From Ruminococcaceae bacterium UBA7135 (GTDB lineage Bacteria > Bacillota > Clostridia > Oscillospirales > Ruminococcaceae), in contig DKXD01000016.1 of the NCBI GenBank assembly GCA_002492075.1, forward strand, positions 1 to 17,529: a DNA stretch of 17,529 nucleotides, in the 5' to 3' direction. Below the pieces are notes generated by a model. That model did not search any database, was not told the DNA's origin, and worked only from the letters and a program-made list of their open reading frames with translations. Position numbers and translations under genes: made by a program. Positions 1 to 7,033 of this stretch are shown in pieces; positions within the stretch are counted from its first letter, which is position 1, and each line of letters begins with the position of its first letter.

Positions 1-2
1 TA

Positions 3-20
3 ATATAACTAAAGTTATAT
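3..20. promoter_or_regulatory. Palindromic operator candidate before the TetR-type gene
   Basis: A perfect inverted repeat with 8-bp arms, ATATAACT and AGTTATAT, around a central AA lies about 28 bases before the first start codon. TetR-family repressors commonly bind such short palindromes next to their own gene, so autoregulation is the natural reading. The -35 region is cut off by the window edge, so the exact promoter overlap cannot be seen. Confidence 0.5.
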
Positions 21-48
21 AACATAAATTATAGAAAGGAGATCCCCA

Positions 49-612
49 ATGCCCCCTAAAATTAAAATAACACGTGAAATGATAATAGAAGCGGGATTTG
101 AACAGGTTCGCGAAAGCGGAATAGAAAGTGTGAACGCGCGGACGATTGCCAAGCGCCTGCAATGTTCCACGCAGCCTGTCTTGTACAGCTTTCGGACTAT
201 AGAGGAGATAAAGCTTGCTGTTTATGAGAAGACCGATGTTTTCCACACCGAATATCTGATGAATATTCGTGACGATGACGTTATGCTGGGAATAGGGCTG
301 AATTATATCCGCTTTGCGACAAACGAACCCAATCTGTTTCGTTTTTTGTTTCAATCTGGTTACGCCAAAGGGCACAGCTTGCTTGAGATGATCGACTCCG
401 AGGATGTAAAGCCAATTTTGGGGGCGATGAGCCAAGCAATGTCGGCTAGCGAGGAAAAAACCAAGGAGATATTCCTCACGATAGCTATGTTCGCGCACGG
501 CTACGCAAGTATTATAGCCAATAATTCGCTTGAATTTGACGAGCGTACGGCAGCTCGTCACTTAACAAACGCATATCGCGGCGCTGTTCTTGCCGCAAAG
601 GAGGAAATATGA
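49..612 (+). CDS. TetR/AcrR-family transcriptional regulator
   Basis: A 187-residue cytoplasmic DNA-binding protein of normal TetR-family length. Residues 5-52 form the helix-turn-helix domain (ITREMIIEAGF, then the recognition stretch around AKRLQCSTQPVLYSF). The rest is helical, contains aromatic patches such as FRFLFQSGYAKG and a later FAHGYASI, and looks like a WHG-type ligand domain. The start is set by AAGGAG at 36-41, 7 bases before the ATG. Its stop overlaps the start of the next gene in an ATGA at 609-612, so the two are one operon and translation is probably coupled. An 18-bp palindrome just upstream suggests self-repression. The ligand is unknown; the neighbour suggests a link to membrane or peptide processing. 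Confidence 0.88.
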   Translation: MPPKIKITREMIIEAGFEQVRESGIESVNARTIAKRLQCSTQPVLYSFRTIEEIKLAVYEKTDVFHTEYLMNIRDDDVMLGIGLNYIRFATNEPNLFRFLFQSGYAKGHSLLEMIDSEDVKPILGAMSQAMSASEEKTKEIFLTIAMFAHGYASIIANNSLEFDERTAARHLTNAYRGAVLAAKEEI

Positions 613-1328
613 AAAGGGTCTTTGAAAAATTTGATTTATTGATAGCAATATTGTTTATAGTGGTGTATTGCGGCTTTACCGTTCCGATAAGGGGCAAGTT
701 GGGCGACGAAAGCCCCGCAATGCTGGGCGTTCTTGCCGCTATTGCGGTGGTTATCTTTGTTTTGGTCAAAGTGACACATACCGAGGAGCGTTATGGATTT
801 GTAAAATGGAAAGGTAAGGCATCGGATTATTGGTTCTTTATTCCTATGCTGATACTTATGACGGGAAATCTGTGGGGCGGCTTCGGAATAGCGTACGACG
901 GGATAAATCAGGTATATGCGGTGCTTTCGATGCTGCTTATTGGATTTATCGAGGAACTGATCTTCAGAGGCTTTTTGTTCCGTTCTCTTTTGAAAAGAGA
1001 CCCTGCGCCCGTTGCCATAATCATCACAGCGGTTACGTTTGGAATAGGGCATATCGTCAATCTTTTTGCGGGGCAGGCAAACCTTGAGACCGTAATACAG
1101 GTGTTCTTTGCTATTGCGTGGGGTTTTATTTTCACGTTCGTTTTCTATAAGTCGGGAAACCTTGTAATATGCATTATTGTTCACGGAATGGTTGACGCGT
1201 TCTCCAAATTTGCTACTGCGGAACGCAACATAGTGACTGAATATGCGTATGTGTTCGCAACAATAGGCATAGCGATCATTTATTGCTTATATTTAAGCCG
1301 AAAGCAGACAGCGCTTACCAAAGAATAA
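609..1328 (+). CDS. CPBP-family intramembrane metalloprotease
   Basis: A 239-residue polytopic membrane protein of the CPBP (CAAX protease and bacteriocin-processing, Abi) family. The three family motifs are present: EExxFR with E115, E116 and R120; an FxxxH motif ending in H148; and a second conserved histidine, H192, in VHGMVDAF. These residues bind the catalytic metal or water in characterised homologues. About seven or eight hydrophobic segments span the protein. The start overlaps the upstream regulator stop and has its own AAAGGAGG site. A terminator hairpin follows at once. Members process prenylated or bacteriocin precursors or give immunity; no bacteriocin precursor is visible here, so the substrate is unknown. 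Confidence 0.88.
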   Translation: MKRVFEKFDLLIAILFIVVYCGFTVPIRGKLGDESPAMLGVLAAIAVVIFVLVKVTHTEERYGFVKWKGKASDYWFFIPMLILMTGNLWGGFGIAYDGINQVYAVLSMLLIGFIEELIFRGFLFRSLLKRDPAPVAIIITAVTFGIGHIVNLFAGQANLETVIQVFFAIAWGFIFTFVFYKSGNLVICIIVHGMVDAFSKFATAERNIVTEYAYVFATIGIAIIYCLYLSRKQTALTKE

Positions 1329-1333
1329 AAATC

Positions 1334-1379
1334 GTCCGCTCAGTGTAAAAACAGAGCGGACTTAACTTATTATTGTTTT
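1334..1379. terminator. Bidirectional intrinsic terminator between CPBP gene and hydA
   Basis: An 8-bp stem, GTCCGCTC at 1334-1341 and GAGCGGAC at 1354-1361, is followed on the plus strand by a T-rich tail (TTAACTTATTATTGTTTT). On the minus strand the same hairpin is followed by GATTTTTATT. It sits between two convergent genes, and probably stops transcription from both sides. Confidence 0.82.
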
Positions 1380-1380
1380 A

Positions 1381-2874
1381 TCAATCGTTGATATGCTCTT
1401 CGGGGAGCTTTACCATACTGATAGCTTCGGCGATAGTCTTTTCAAACGCTTCTTTTCCGTACTTGTCGACCTCAGCCTTGTTCTTTTCACCGTGAGTGAG
1501 ACATCCCGCGCCGCCGATACAGCCGCCGACGCATGCCATGCCCTCGATAAAGTTCGCGTCAATGAGGTTTTTGCCCTTTTTGAGAAGAGCAGCCTTGCAA
1601 GCTTCAATACCGTCGCAGGATATCGCTTTGAGGTCAAAGTCGATGTTCTGTTCTTTCAGAGCCTGGCGCACAGCATCCGCCAATCCGCCGCTCCGCGCGA
1701 AGATACGCCCGAAGTAGGATGCGTTATCGAGAATATCCTCGTCCAGGTCGCGCAGATCAATGTCCTTGCTGTCGAACAACGCCTGAAGTTCTTCGAACGT
1801 GATAACGCTGTCGATATACGGGCGAACCTCTTCCTTCTGGAATTCCATTTTCTTAGCGGTGCACGGACCGATAAATACGATCTTTGCCTTCGGATCGGTA
1901 GACTTTATATATCTTGCGATCGTGCCGGCAGGGGAGAGGTTGTGCGAAATGTGATCCGCCATATCGGGGAAACTCTTGTGAATATAATCCACGAACGCAG
2001 GGCAGCAGCTTGAAGTGAGATAATCGCCACATTCCGCCAGCTCCTTGGATTCCATCCACGCTACCATATCCGCGCCCAACGCCGCCTCGATAACGGTAAA
2101 GAAGCCAAGCTCCTTGATCCCCGAAATGACCTGACCCAGTTTTGCGTAAGAATATTGCGACCCGATAGCGGGAGCGACAAGCGCATACACCTTGTATTTC
2201 TTGTTTCGATCGCTTTTCTGAATCATATCGATGACGTTGATGATGAACGACTTATCGGTGATCGCGCCGAACGGGCATTGATAAACGCATGCGCCGCAGG
2301 AAATACACTTGTCGTTGTCGATCTTCGCAGCCTTGTCCTCGTTCATCGAAATGGCGTTCACCTTGCAGGCGCTCATGCACGGGCGCTTAAAGTTCATTAT
2401 CGCAGTGTACGGACAGCTTTTTGCGCACAGTCCGCATTCAACGCATTTGCTCTTGTCGATATGCGCTTTCTGATTATGGTCGAACGAGATCGCCCCCTTG
2501 CGGCAAGCGTCCATGCAGCGGTGAGCCAGACATCCGCGGCAGGCGTTAGTTACCTCGTAACCGCCCATAGGGCACTCATCGCAGGCGGTCTCGATGACCT
2601 CAATAACGTTGGGGTTGTTTTTGTCGCCGCCCATCGCGATCTTAACGCGCTCGCCGAGAATAGCGCGCTCCTTGTAAACGCAGCAGCGCATAGTCGGCAC
2701 CTTGCCGGGAACGATAATCTTCGGAATATCGAGAACGTTTTCCAAAAGCGTTCCCGCCCACGCCTGACGCGCGACCTCGCGCAGCACCTTGTATTTTATG
2801 TACTGCACCTTGGTGTCGAATTTATAGATCAGCTTTCCGTTTTTATCGTAAATATAGTCAGTTTTATGCTCCAT
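1381..2874 (-). CDS. hydA: [FeFe]-hydrogenase catalytic protein, group B-like
   Basis: A 497-residue iron-sulfur enzyme expected to catalyse 2H+ + 2e- <-> H2 in the cytoplasm. Cysteines at 112/115/120/124, 144/147/150/154, 166/170 and 190/193/196/200 give a ferredoxin-like part with about three or four [4Fe-4S] clusters. The H-domain motifs follow: TSSCCPAF (C290, C291), GPCTAKKMEF (C338) and GMACVGGCIGG (C448, C452), so all four H-cluster ligands and the proton-transfer cysteine are present. No NAD or flavin domain is seen, so ferredoxin is the likely partner. The group B assignment rests on motif wording and domain order and is not certain. The start has AAGGAG at 2883-2888, overlapping the stop of the phosphatase gene 12 bases upstream. 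It is the last gene of the unit and ends at a strong terminator. It corresponds in position to hydA2 of Ruminococcus albus. Confidence 0.9.
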   Translation of the reverse strand: MEHKTDYIYDKNGKLIYKFDTKVQYIKYKVLREVARQAWAGTLLENVLDIPKIIVPGKVPTMRCCVYKERAILGERVKIAMGGDKNNPNVIEVIETACDECPMGGYEVTNACRGCLAHRCMDACRKGAISFDHNQKAHIDKSKCVECGLCAKSCPYTAIMNFKRPCMSACKVNAISMNEDKAAKIDNDKCISCGACVYQCPFGAITDKSFIINVIDMIQKSDRNKKYKVYALVAPAIGSQYSYAKLGQVISGIKELGFFTVIEAALGADMVAWMESKELAECGDYLTSSCCPAFVDYIHKSFPDMADHISHNLSPAGTIARYIKSTDPKAKIVFIGPCTAKKMEFQKEEVRPYIDSVITFEELQALFDSKDIDLRDLDEDILDNASYFGRIFARSGGLADAVRQALKEQNIDFDLKAISCDGIEACKAALLKKGKNLIDANFIEGMACVGGCIGGAGCLTHGEKNKAEVDKYGKEAFEKTIAEAISMVKLPEEHIND

Positions 2875-2886
2875 ATCAATTTCTCC

Positions 2887-4059
2887 TTAGAAATAGTTTA
2901 CCTTGATACTCTTGCCCATTTTCTTCAGACTTTCGGAAAGCTCGTTTACAAGCTGCATTTTAATGTTGAAGTTTATGGGAAGATTTGGGTTTTGATGAGC
3001 GGGGTTTATCGCTCTTCCGACGTAGAAGTTTATGTCCGTCGCTTCTTCAAATAACATACGTGATATCAGCGCGGCGCCGTCTTGTTTGTAATTCCATTTC
3101 TTGTAGCTGTCATTGTCGGAGAGATAGTCTTTTGCGTACTCGTTGACGCGGTTAATGGTGATAACTCCTTCGGTGACGAGATCTATGCCCTCTATTGTTG
3201 CGGTTGGCGGTATCTCGGGATCGAAGTAGTTGATGTTGGGAATTATGGGTTTGTTCAGATAATTAGATACGATAGTTGAGGTGGTGCCGCCGCAGACTAT
3301 CCGTTTTCCTCCTTTTGAAAGGAACAGCGATACCATTTTGTCGCAATCGTTGCGGTCGGAGGGGGGACCTATCATAAGATTGATCTGCTGACGCGGACGT
3401 ATACGAACGGTCATAGCGGTGGTGTCGTCGCCGGGGTTGCCGCCATACAGCTTCAGGCACTCATCGGTAAGTACTGTCGAAAGCGTTTTGGCGGTAAAGC
3501 CAACTTCTGTAAGCGATTCCATGAACTCGGCGATGTCCTTGCGCTCCCAGCCGAAGTTCAAAGACATTCCCACGCCCGCATGGATACAGCCGTCGCTCAT
3601 TGCGATAAAAGTATCTCCCTCCTGCAGCTTGATGCGTGCCTTGTGTATCATCTTGCCCTCAATGTTAAGTTCTTGAAACGGGTACTCAAATATCTTACCG
3701 CTGCGGTACATGATAACATCGGGGTTATCATAGCAAAGTATTTCCGCTTCTTCGTTGCGTATAATGCGGATTATTGTAAATGTGGAATATGCCACCTCGC
3801 GCACTTTACATATCGGCAGAGTGGCGGCGATCGTTTTTACGCACTCTTCAAGAGCAATGCCCTGTGAAGTCATGGTCGCGATTATCTTAGAAGTGAGCGT
3901 TGACAGAATAGAGGCCTTAACGCCGCTTCCCAAGCCGTCCGCCAATACGCATACCGTAGAGTCATCGCCTGTTTCGATTATCTCAATATGATCCCCGCAA
4001 AGCTGCTCTCCAACGTGGTTGAGGCTTTTCCAGCCGATATCGGCACACAGATTATTCAT
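2887..4059 (-). CDS. PP2C/SpoIIE-type serine phosphatase beside sensor hydrogenase
   Basis: A 390-residue protein whose first 220 residues match a SpoIIE/PP2C metal-dependent phosphatase. Metal-binding motifs are LADGLGSG (D41), MSDG (D156) and GDDTTAMTV (D211, D212). Such enzymes remove phosphate from serine or threonine, often on anti-anti-sigma (STAS) proteins. Residues about 225-390 form an added domain beginning with LMIGPPSDRNDCDKMVSLFL, which I do not recognise. The ATG lies inside the last codons of hydS, an 8-base overlap, with AAGGAG at 4070-4075 inside hydS, so translation is coupled. The placement points to HydS as its controller. No STAS target lies in the window. The substrate and the role of the C-terminal domain are unknown. 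Confidence 0.88.
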   Translation of the reverse strand: MNNLCADIGWKSLNHVGEQLCGDHIEIIETGDDSTVCVLADGLGSGVKASILSTLTSKIIATMTSQGIALEECVKTIAATLPICKVREVAYSTFTIIRIIRNEEAEILCYDNPDVIMYRSGKIFEYPFQELNIEGKMIHKARIKLQEGDTFIAMSDGCIHAGVGMSLNFGWERKDIAEFMESLTEVGFTAKTLSTVLTDECLKLYGGNPGDDTTAMTVRIRPRQQINLMIGPPSDRNDCDKMVSLFLSKGGKRIVCGGTTSTIVSNYLNKPIIPNINYFDPEIPPTATIEGIDLVTEGVITINRVNEYAKDYLSDNDSYKKWNYKQDGAALISRMLFEEATDINFYVGRAINPAHQNPNLPINFNIKMQLVNELSESLKKMGKSIKVNYF

Positions 4060-5728
4060 TGGCGATCGACTCCTTCAATTTCATCAAAGCGACCTTTGTC
4101 TCAGCGGCGGTTTCACCGAGCAGAGACGCTATCTCCTGAACTATGCGCATCTGGTTTTCGACTACCTTGTCAGCGATATCCGCTGTGGTGCGGTTGACGT
4201 TCTCCTTGCGCGCCTTGACCTTTTCCTCATCGGTGACGTCGCGCATAAGGCAAATAATGACATGATATTCACGGTCGTAAAGCACGGTTTGTTCAACGTA
4301 CTTGTCATATTCGGTGAGGTATATTTTCTCGTCATGCACGGATTTGCCGCTGTCCATAACGTCTATAAACACTCCGGGGTCGAGTACGCGTATCACTTGT
4401 TCGCCCATAACGTCGGATGCTCTGCCAATGTTCATCAGCTTCAGCGCTGCTTTGTTTATTTGCTGTATCTCCAGATTTTCGTTCAGCGCAATTATGGCGT
4501 TGGGAGTGTTAGAGATTATCGTGTCGGAGAAGCTTTCAGCTCTATCCTTGAGGAATGGCAGACACATCGAGATATCCGCTTTGCCGCGATATATCGCAAT
4601 AGCCTTTTCGCGGCAGGTGTCGTAGCCGCAGGAGCCGCAGTTCAGCTCTTGCTCGGGACGCATCTTGCCCATTTTGTGAAGTATTTCGGTGATTTCCTGT
4701 TCGGACGGCACGGAGGCTCTTGTGGGCAGGACTTGCATATTCTTATGTAATTCTTTGCTGTCGGGCTGAATTACGTCAAAGTCCTCGTCGCCCGCGTACT
4801 TGTTTATCGCCACAGCAGATGAAACAGGCGATTTTTTGTACTTTTCCATTACGGGACCGTTCGCGCAGCTTCCCGCGCAAGCCGACATCTCGATGAAACA
4901 GTTATGGAGCTTGCCTTCAAGTATCTCGGTGAGCGCTTCCTTGCAGTTTTCCACGCCGTCGAACACGAGGTAGGAATAATTTGGATCGCGTTCGCGCATT
5001 GTGCGCAGAATACCGCCCGAAGTCGGGAAAAGACGCGCGCGGCTTTTCTTGTTGGAGTCAAGGTTCTTTTCGGGCGTAACTCCCGCCTCTTGAAACCAAT
5101 TTGTAAGCTCCTCAAAGGTCAGAACTTCGTCGGTGTAGTCGGCATAGCGAGCAGCCTCCTCTTTTTTGGAAACGCACGGACCAATGAACACGGTCTTGCA
5201 TCCGGGATAACGATTCTTTATGTCGCGGCAGTGCGCCTGCATCGGAGAAAGCACATCTGCAAGGTAGGGGAGAGCTTCGGGATAGTATTTCTGAATGAGC
5301 AAGTTTACTGAATTGCAACACGATGAAATAAGAACATCGCGCTTATCCTCGCGGATAAGCCGCTCGTATTCGGATTTGACGATAGTAGCGCCTATGGCGG
5401 TCTCTTCCGCGTCGATAAATCCGAGCTGCTTCAATGCCTTTGCCATTGATTCAATTCCAACGCCGTCATAGTTCGCCGCGAAAGAGGGCGCTATGGAAGC
5501 ATAAACTTTCTCTCCCGAGCTTATCAGGTATTTCACGCGTTCGGTGGAGTCCGCAATCTCTTTGGCGTTTTGCGGACATACCACAAAGCATTGTCCGCAT
5601 AGGATACACTCATCGGTAATGATATTCGCTTGATTTCCCGAAAATCGGATAGACTTTACGGGGCAATGTCTTATGCATTTATAACAGTTTTTGCAGTTGG
5701 ATTTTTTGAGCTTTAAAAAATCGGTCAT
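4052..5728 (-). CDS. hydS: Sensor-type [FeFe]-hydrogenase with PAS domain
   Basis: A 558-residue, probably cytoplasmic protein of the group C (putative H2-sensing) [FeFe]-hydrogenases. In order: two [4Fe-4S] ferredoxin motifs (C12/15/18/22 and C41/44/47/51); an H-domain of about residues 70-300 with motifs SSCCNSVN (C137, C138), GPCVSKKEE (C185) and SACAGSCANGP (C284, C288); an extra Fe-S module with C364, C367, C372 and C389; a PAS domain at about 402-500; and a helical tail to 558. No kinase or cyclase domain is attached, so the signal must pass to partners. The phosphatase gene overlaps its end and is the obvious one. The start has AAGGAG at 5738-5743, 9 bases upstream. H-cluster motif wording differs from catalytic enzymes (NSV in place of PGW, GSC in place of GGC), which fits a low-turnover sensor. 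Sensing of H2 is inferred from the family, not shown here. Confidence 0.9.
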   Translation of the reverse strand: MTDFLKLKKSNCKNCYKCIRHCPVKSIRFSGNQANIITDECILCGQCFVVCPQNAKEIADSTERVKYLISSGEKVYASIAPSFAANYDGVGIESMAKALKQLGFIDAEETAIGATIVKSEYERLIREDKRDVLISSCCNSVNLLIQKYYPEALPYLADVLSPMQAHCRDIKNRYPGCKTVFIGPCVSKKEEAARYADYTDEVLTFEELTNWFQEAGVTPEKNLDSNKKSRARLFPTSGGILRTMRERDPNYSYLVFDGVENCKEALTEILEGKLHNCFIEMSACAGSCANGPVMEKYKKSPVSSAVAINKYAGDEDFDVIQPDSKELHKNMQVLPTRASVPSEQEITEILHKMGKMRPEQELNCGSCGYDTCREKAIAIYRGKADISMCLPFLKDRAESFSDTIISNTPNAIIALNENLEIQQINKAALKLMNIGRASDVMGEQVIRVLDPGVFIDVMDSGKSVHDEKIYLTEYDKYVEQTVLYDREYHVIICLMRDVTDEEKVKARKENVNRTTADIADKVVENQMRIVQEIASLLGETAAETKVALMKLKESIANE

Positions 5729-5751
5729 AACTAAAACTCCTTATTTCCGAA

Positions 5752-5781
5752 TTTCCCGCTGCAAAACAATGCAGCGGGAAA
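5752..5781 (-). promoter_or_regulatory. Perfect stem-loop just upstream of the hydS ribosome site
   Basis: An 11-bp perfect stem, TTTCCCGCTGC at 5752-5762 and GCAGCGGGAAA at 5771-5781, closes an 8-base loop and ends 8 bases before the hydS AAGGAG. No T-run follows on either strand, so it is not an ordinary terminator. It may protect or punctuate the hydS message, or tune translation. The structure is direct; the role is inference. Confidence 0.5.
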
Positions 5782-5800
5782 CAGAGATGTTGTAAATTTC

Positions 5801-5871
5801 AGAGTGTGTTCACATTAACGCCAAACTCCCGTCTTTTGGCGGATTTCCGCATAACAATGTGAACAGCCTCT
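5801..5871 (-). other. Branched inverted-repeat element in the hydS leader
   Basis: Outer arms TGTTCACATT (5807-5816) and AATGTGAACA (5856-5865) match perfectly, and are extended by AGAG/CTCT after a 2x2 mismatch. Inside are two hairpins that overlap: CGCCAAA with TTTGGCG (5819-5825 and 5835-5841), and a GCGG/CCGC stem (5839-5850 region). They share bases and exclude each other. It could be a structured leader RNA for hydS or a small dispersed repeat. I do not recognise it as a known riboswitch. Confidence 0.5.
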
Positions 5872-5873
5872 AT

Positions 5874-5879
5874 ATTATA
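5874..5879 (-). promoter_or_regulatory. Possible internal -10 box for hydS
   Basis: A perfect TATAAT on the minus strand overlaps the stop codon of the ferredoxin gene. The hexamer 17 bases upstream is TAAAAC, a poor -35 match, so the promoter would be weak or need an activator. If used, transcription would begin around 5867, at the foot of the inverted-repeat element. Confidence 0.3.
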
Positions 5880-6114
5880 CCTTTGCAAGTATTTCTGTTT
5901 TAAAGAATTCTTCAATGGTGTCGGGGGAGGCGGAGAAATTCTTGTCATCAACAGTGACACACACGCCGTTCTGGCAGTTACCCATGCAGAATGTGCCGCC
6001 AAGATCTACCTTATCCTTAAGGTTGTTCTCCGCGATGAGGTATTGCAGACTTTCAACAACGCGTCTTGAACCCTTAAGATGGCAGGAACTTCCGATACAT
6101 ACAGTAACTTTCAT
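5875..6114 (-). CDS. Thioredoxin-like [2Fe-2S] ferredoxin, NuoE-like
   Basis: A 79-residue protein of the thioredoxin-like [2Fe-2S] ferredoxin family, related to NuoE and the small subunit HydC of bifurcating hydrogenases. The four cluster ligands fit as C6 and C11 (CIGSSC) and C43 and C47 (CMGNC), the usual C-x4-C...C-x3-C layout. The length is that of a single domain with no N-terminal helical region. I start it at MKVTV because GGAGGT at 6123-6128 lies 8 bases before that ATG; an in-frame ATG 15 codons earlier has no such site. It stands 146 bases before hydS and after the kinase gene, so it probably carries electrons to or from HydS or HydA. Its exact partner cannot be read from sequence. 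Confidence 0.85.
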   Translation of the reverse strand: MKVTVCIGSSCHLKGSRRVVESLQYLIAENNLKDKVDLGGTFCMGNCQNGVCVTVDDKNFSASPDTIEEFFKTEILAKV

Positions 6115-6122
6115 AAAATAAG

Positions 6123-6128
6123 ACCTCC
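6123..6128 (-). promoter_or_regulatory. Ribosome binding site fixing the ferredoxin start
   Basis: GGAGGT on the minus strand, 8 bases from the ATG at 6112-6114. It selects the 79-residue form over a 94-residue reading frame. Confidence 0.75.
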
Positions 6129-6149
6129 AATATATAAGTTGACAGTTAT

Positions 6150-6179
6150 ATGATATCAATCAGCAGCAGATGTTGTCAA
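6150..6179 (-). promoter_or_regulatory. Promoter candidate before the ferredoxin gene
   Basis: TTGACA at 6174-6179 and TATCAT at 6150-6155 on the minus strand are spaced by 18 bases. The -35 is a perfect consensus. It lies in the 74-base gap between the kinase and ferredoxin genes, so ferredoxin, hydS, phosphatase and hydA may have a promoter separate from that of adhE. Confidence 0.55.
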
Positions 6180-6188
6180 TTGTGGATA

Positions 6189-6938
6189 TTATTCGTATTC
6201 AACAACGTTTACCCATTCAAGCAGGAACTCGCGCTCCTCTTTCTTGCCCTTTACCGACTGCGACGCGGCAACGATAGGCATCCACTTCTGAATATACTGC
6301 TTTGCGGTATCGCTCTTTTGGCAGAAAAGGTCGAGGTAGCGTTCAGCAAAATCGAGCTCGCCCTGCAGCTTGAACAACAGATATGTTCTTGCAACATCTG
6401 CGGCGGCGTTACCTTGTGTAACGTGGCTCCAGTCGATAATATACGGAGTTCCGTCATCTTTTACGATTATGTTTGAAGGGTTGAAGTCACCATGGCACAC
6501 TTTATTGTGCTTAGGCATGGACTCCAAACGAGTGTGCAGCTCATAACGCGTGGTAGCATCAAGATCGGCTTCGCTTATCTTGCGATTCATCTTGTCCTTT
6601 ATCTTGTTGAGCATAGGGCAAGTGCAAGCGTGAACCTTCATTTGAAGGTCTACGAACATTTCGAGATATTCGTCTTTTTTATCGGGATTTTCTTCCATAA
6701 GCTGCTCTAAAGACTTACCTTGGATATATTCAAATACGATAGCCCATTTACCGTCATCAACGGTTTTGACTTCAAGAACCTTGGGCACGTTGATGCCGAT
6801 ATTCTCGACACGTGCTTGGTTAAGCGCCTCGTTCAATACATCGTACTTCGCGTAATCTTTATCGAATACCTTAACGGCAGTATCGCCCTCGCGGTAGATC
6901 GTCTTGCGTGTACGAACAGCAATAATTTTATCGGACAT
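6189..6938 (-). CDS. APH/choline-kinase-fold small protein kinase or phosphotransferase
   Basis: A 249-residue kinase-like protein. Visible landmarks are the ATP lysine K23 (TAVKVFD), a helix-C glutamate candidate E37, a hinge VFEYIQGKSL near 68-76, the catalytic loop CHGDFNPSNIIV (H149, D151, N156) and the metal aspartate in IIDW (D169). The HGDxxxxN form is typical of the APH/choline kinase group, so the substrate could be a small molecule. The setting, between adhE and a hydrogenase-phosphatase set, makes a protein kinase opposing the phosphatase attractive; a serine/threonine kinase was noted in the matching Ruminococcus albus unit. The start has AGGAGGAA at 6945-6952. No resistance-gene context is seen. 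The fold is clear and the substrate is not. Confidence 0.8.
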   Translation of the reverse strand: MSDKIIAVRTRKTIYREGDTAVKVFDKDYAKYDVLNEALNQARVENIGINVPKVLEVKTVDDGKWAIVFEYIQGKSLEQLMEENPDKKDEYLEMFVDLQMKVHACTCPMLNKIKDKMNRKISEADLDATTRYELHTRLESMPKHNKVCHGDFNPSNIIVKDDGTPYIIDWSHVTQGNAAADVARTYLLFKLQGELDFAERYLDLFCQKSDTAKQYIQKWMPIVAASQSVKGKKEEREFLLEWVNVVEYE

Positions 6939-6972
6939 AACCTATTCCTCCTAAAATTTTATTTTTGCGCAA

Positions 6973-7009
6973 GAGCAGGGCTTGGATGTTTTGTTCAAGC
7001 CCGTTGCTC
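6973..7009 (-). other. Stable hairpin between adhE and the kinase gene
   Basis: GAGCA plus GGGCTTG (6973-6984) pair with CAAGCCC (6996-7002) and TGCTC (7005-7009), a 12-bp stem with a 2-base bulge. There is no immediate T-tract on either strand (the minus strand continues TTGCGCAAAAATAAAATTTT). It may be a weak terminator or a message-processing site that lowers expression after adhE. Confidence 0.5.
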
Positions 7010-7033
7010 GGAAAACATCGATCAAAGCTCTGC

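Noticed and set aside
2155..3054. Long plus-strand reading frame of 299 codons opposite hydA and the phosphatase gene
   Set aside because: It is antisense to well-supported genes and has no domain or ribosome site.
4019..4750. Plus-strand reading frame of 243 codons opposite hydS
   Set aside because: Antisense to the PAS and Fe-S part of hydS, and no ribosome site or recognisable fold.
6139..6179. TTGACA...TGTCAA inverted pair in the gap before the ferredoxin gene, read as an operator
   Set aside because: Only 6 bp per arm, and one arm is a normal -35 box; a promoter explains it better.
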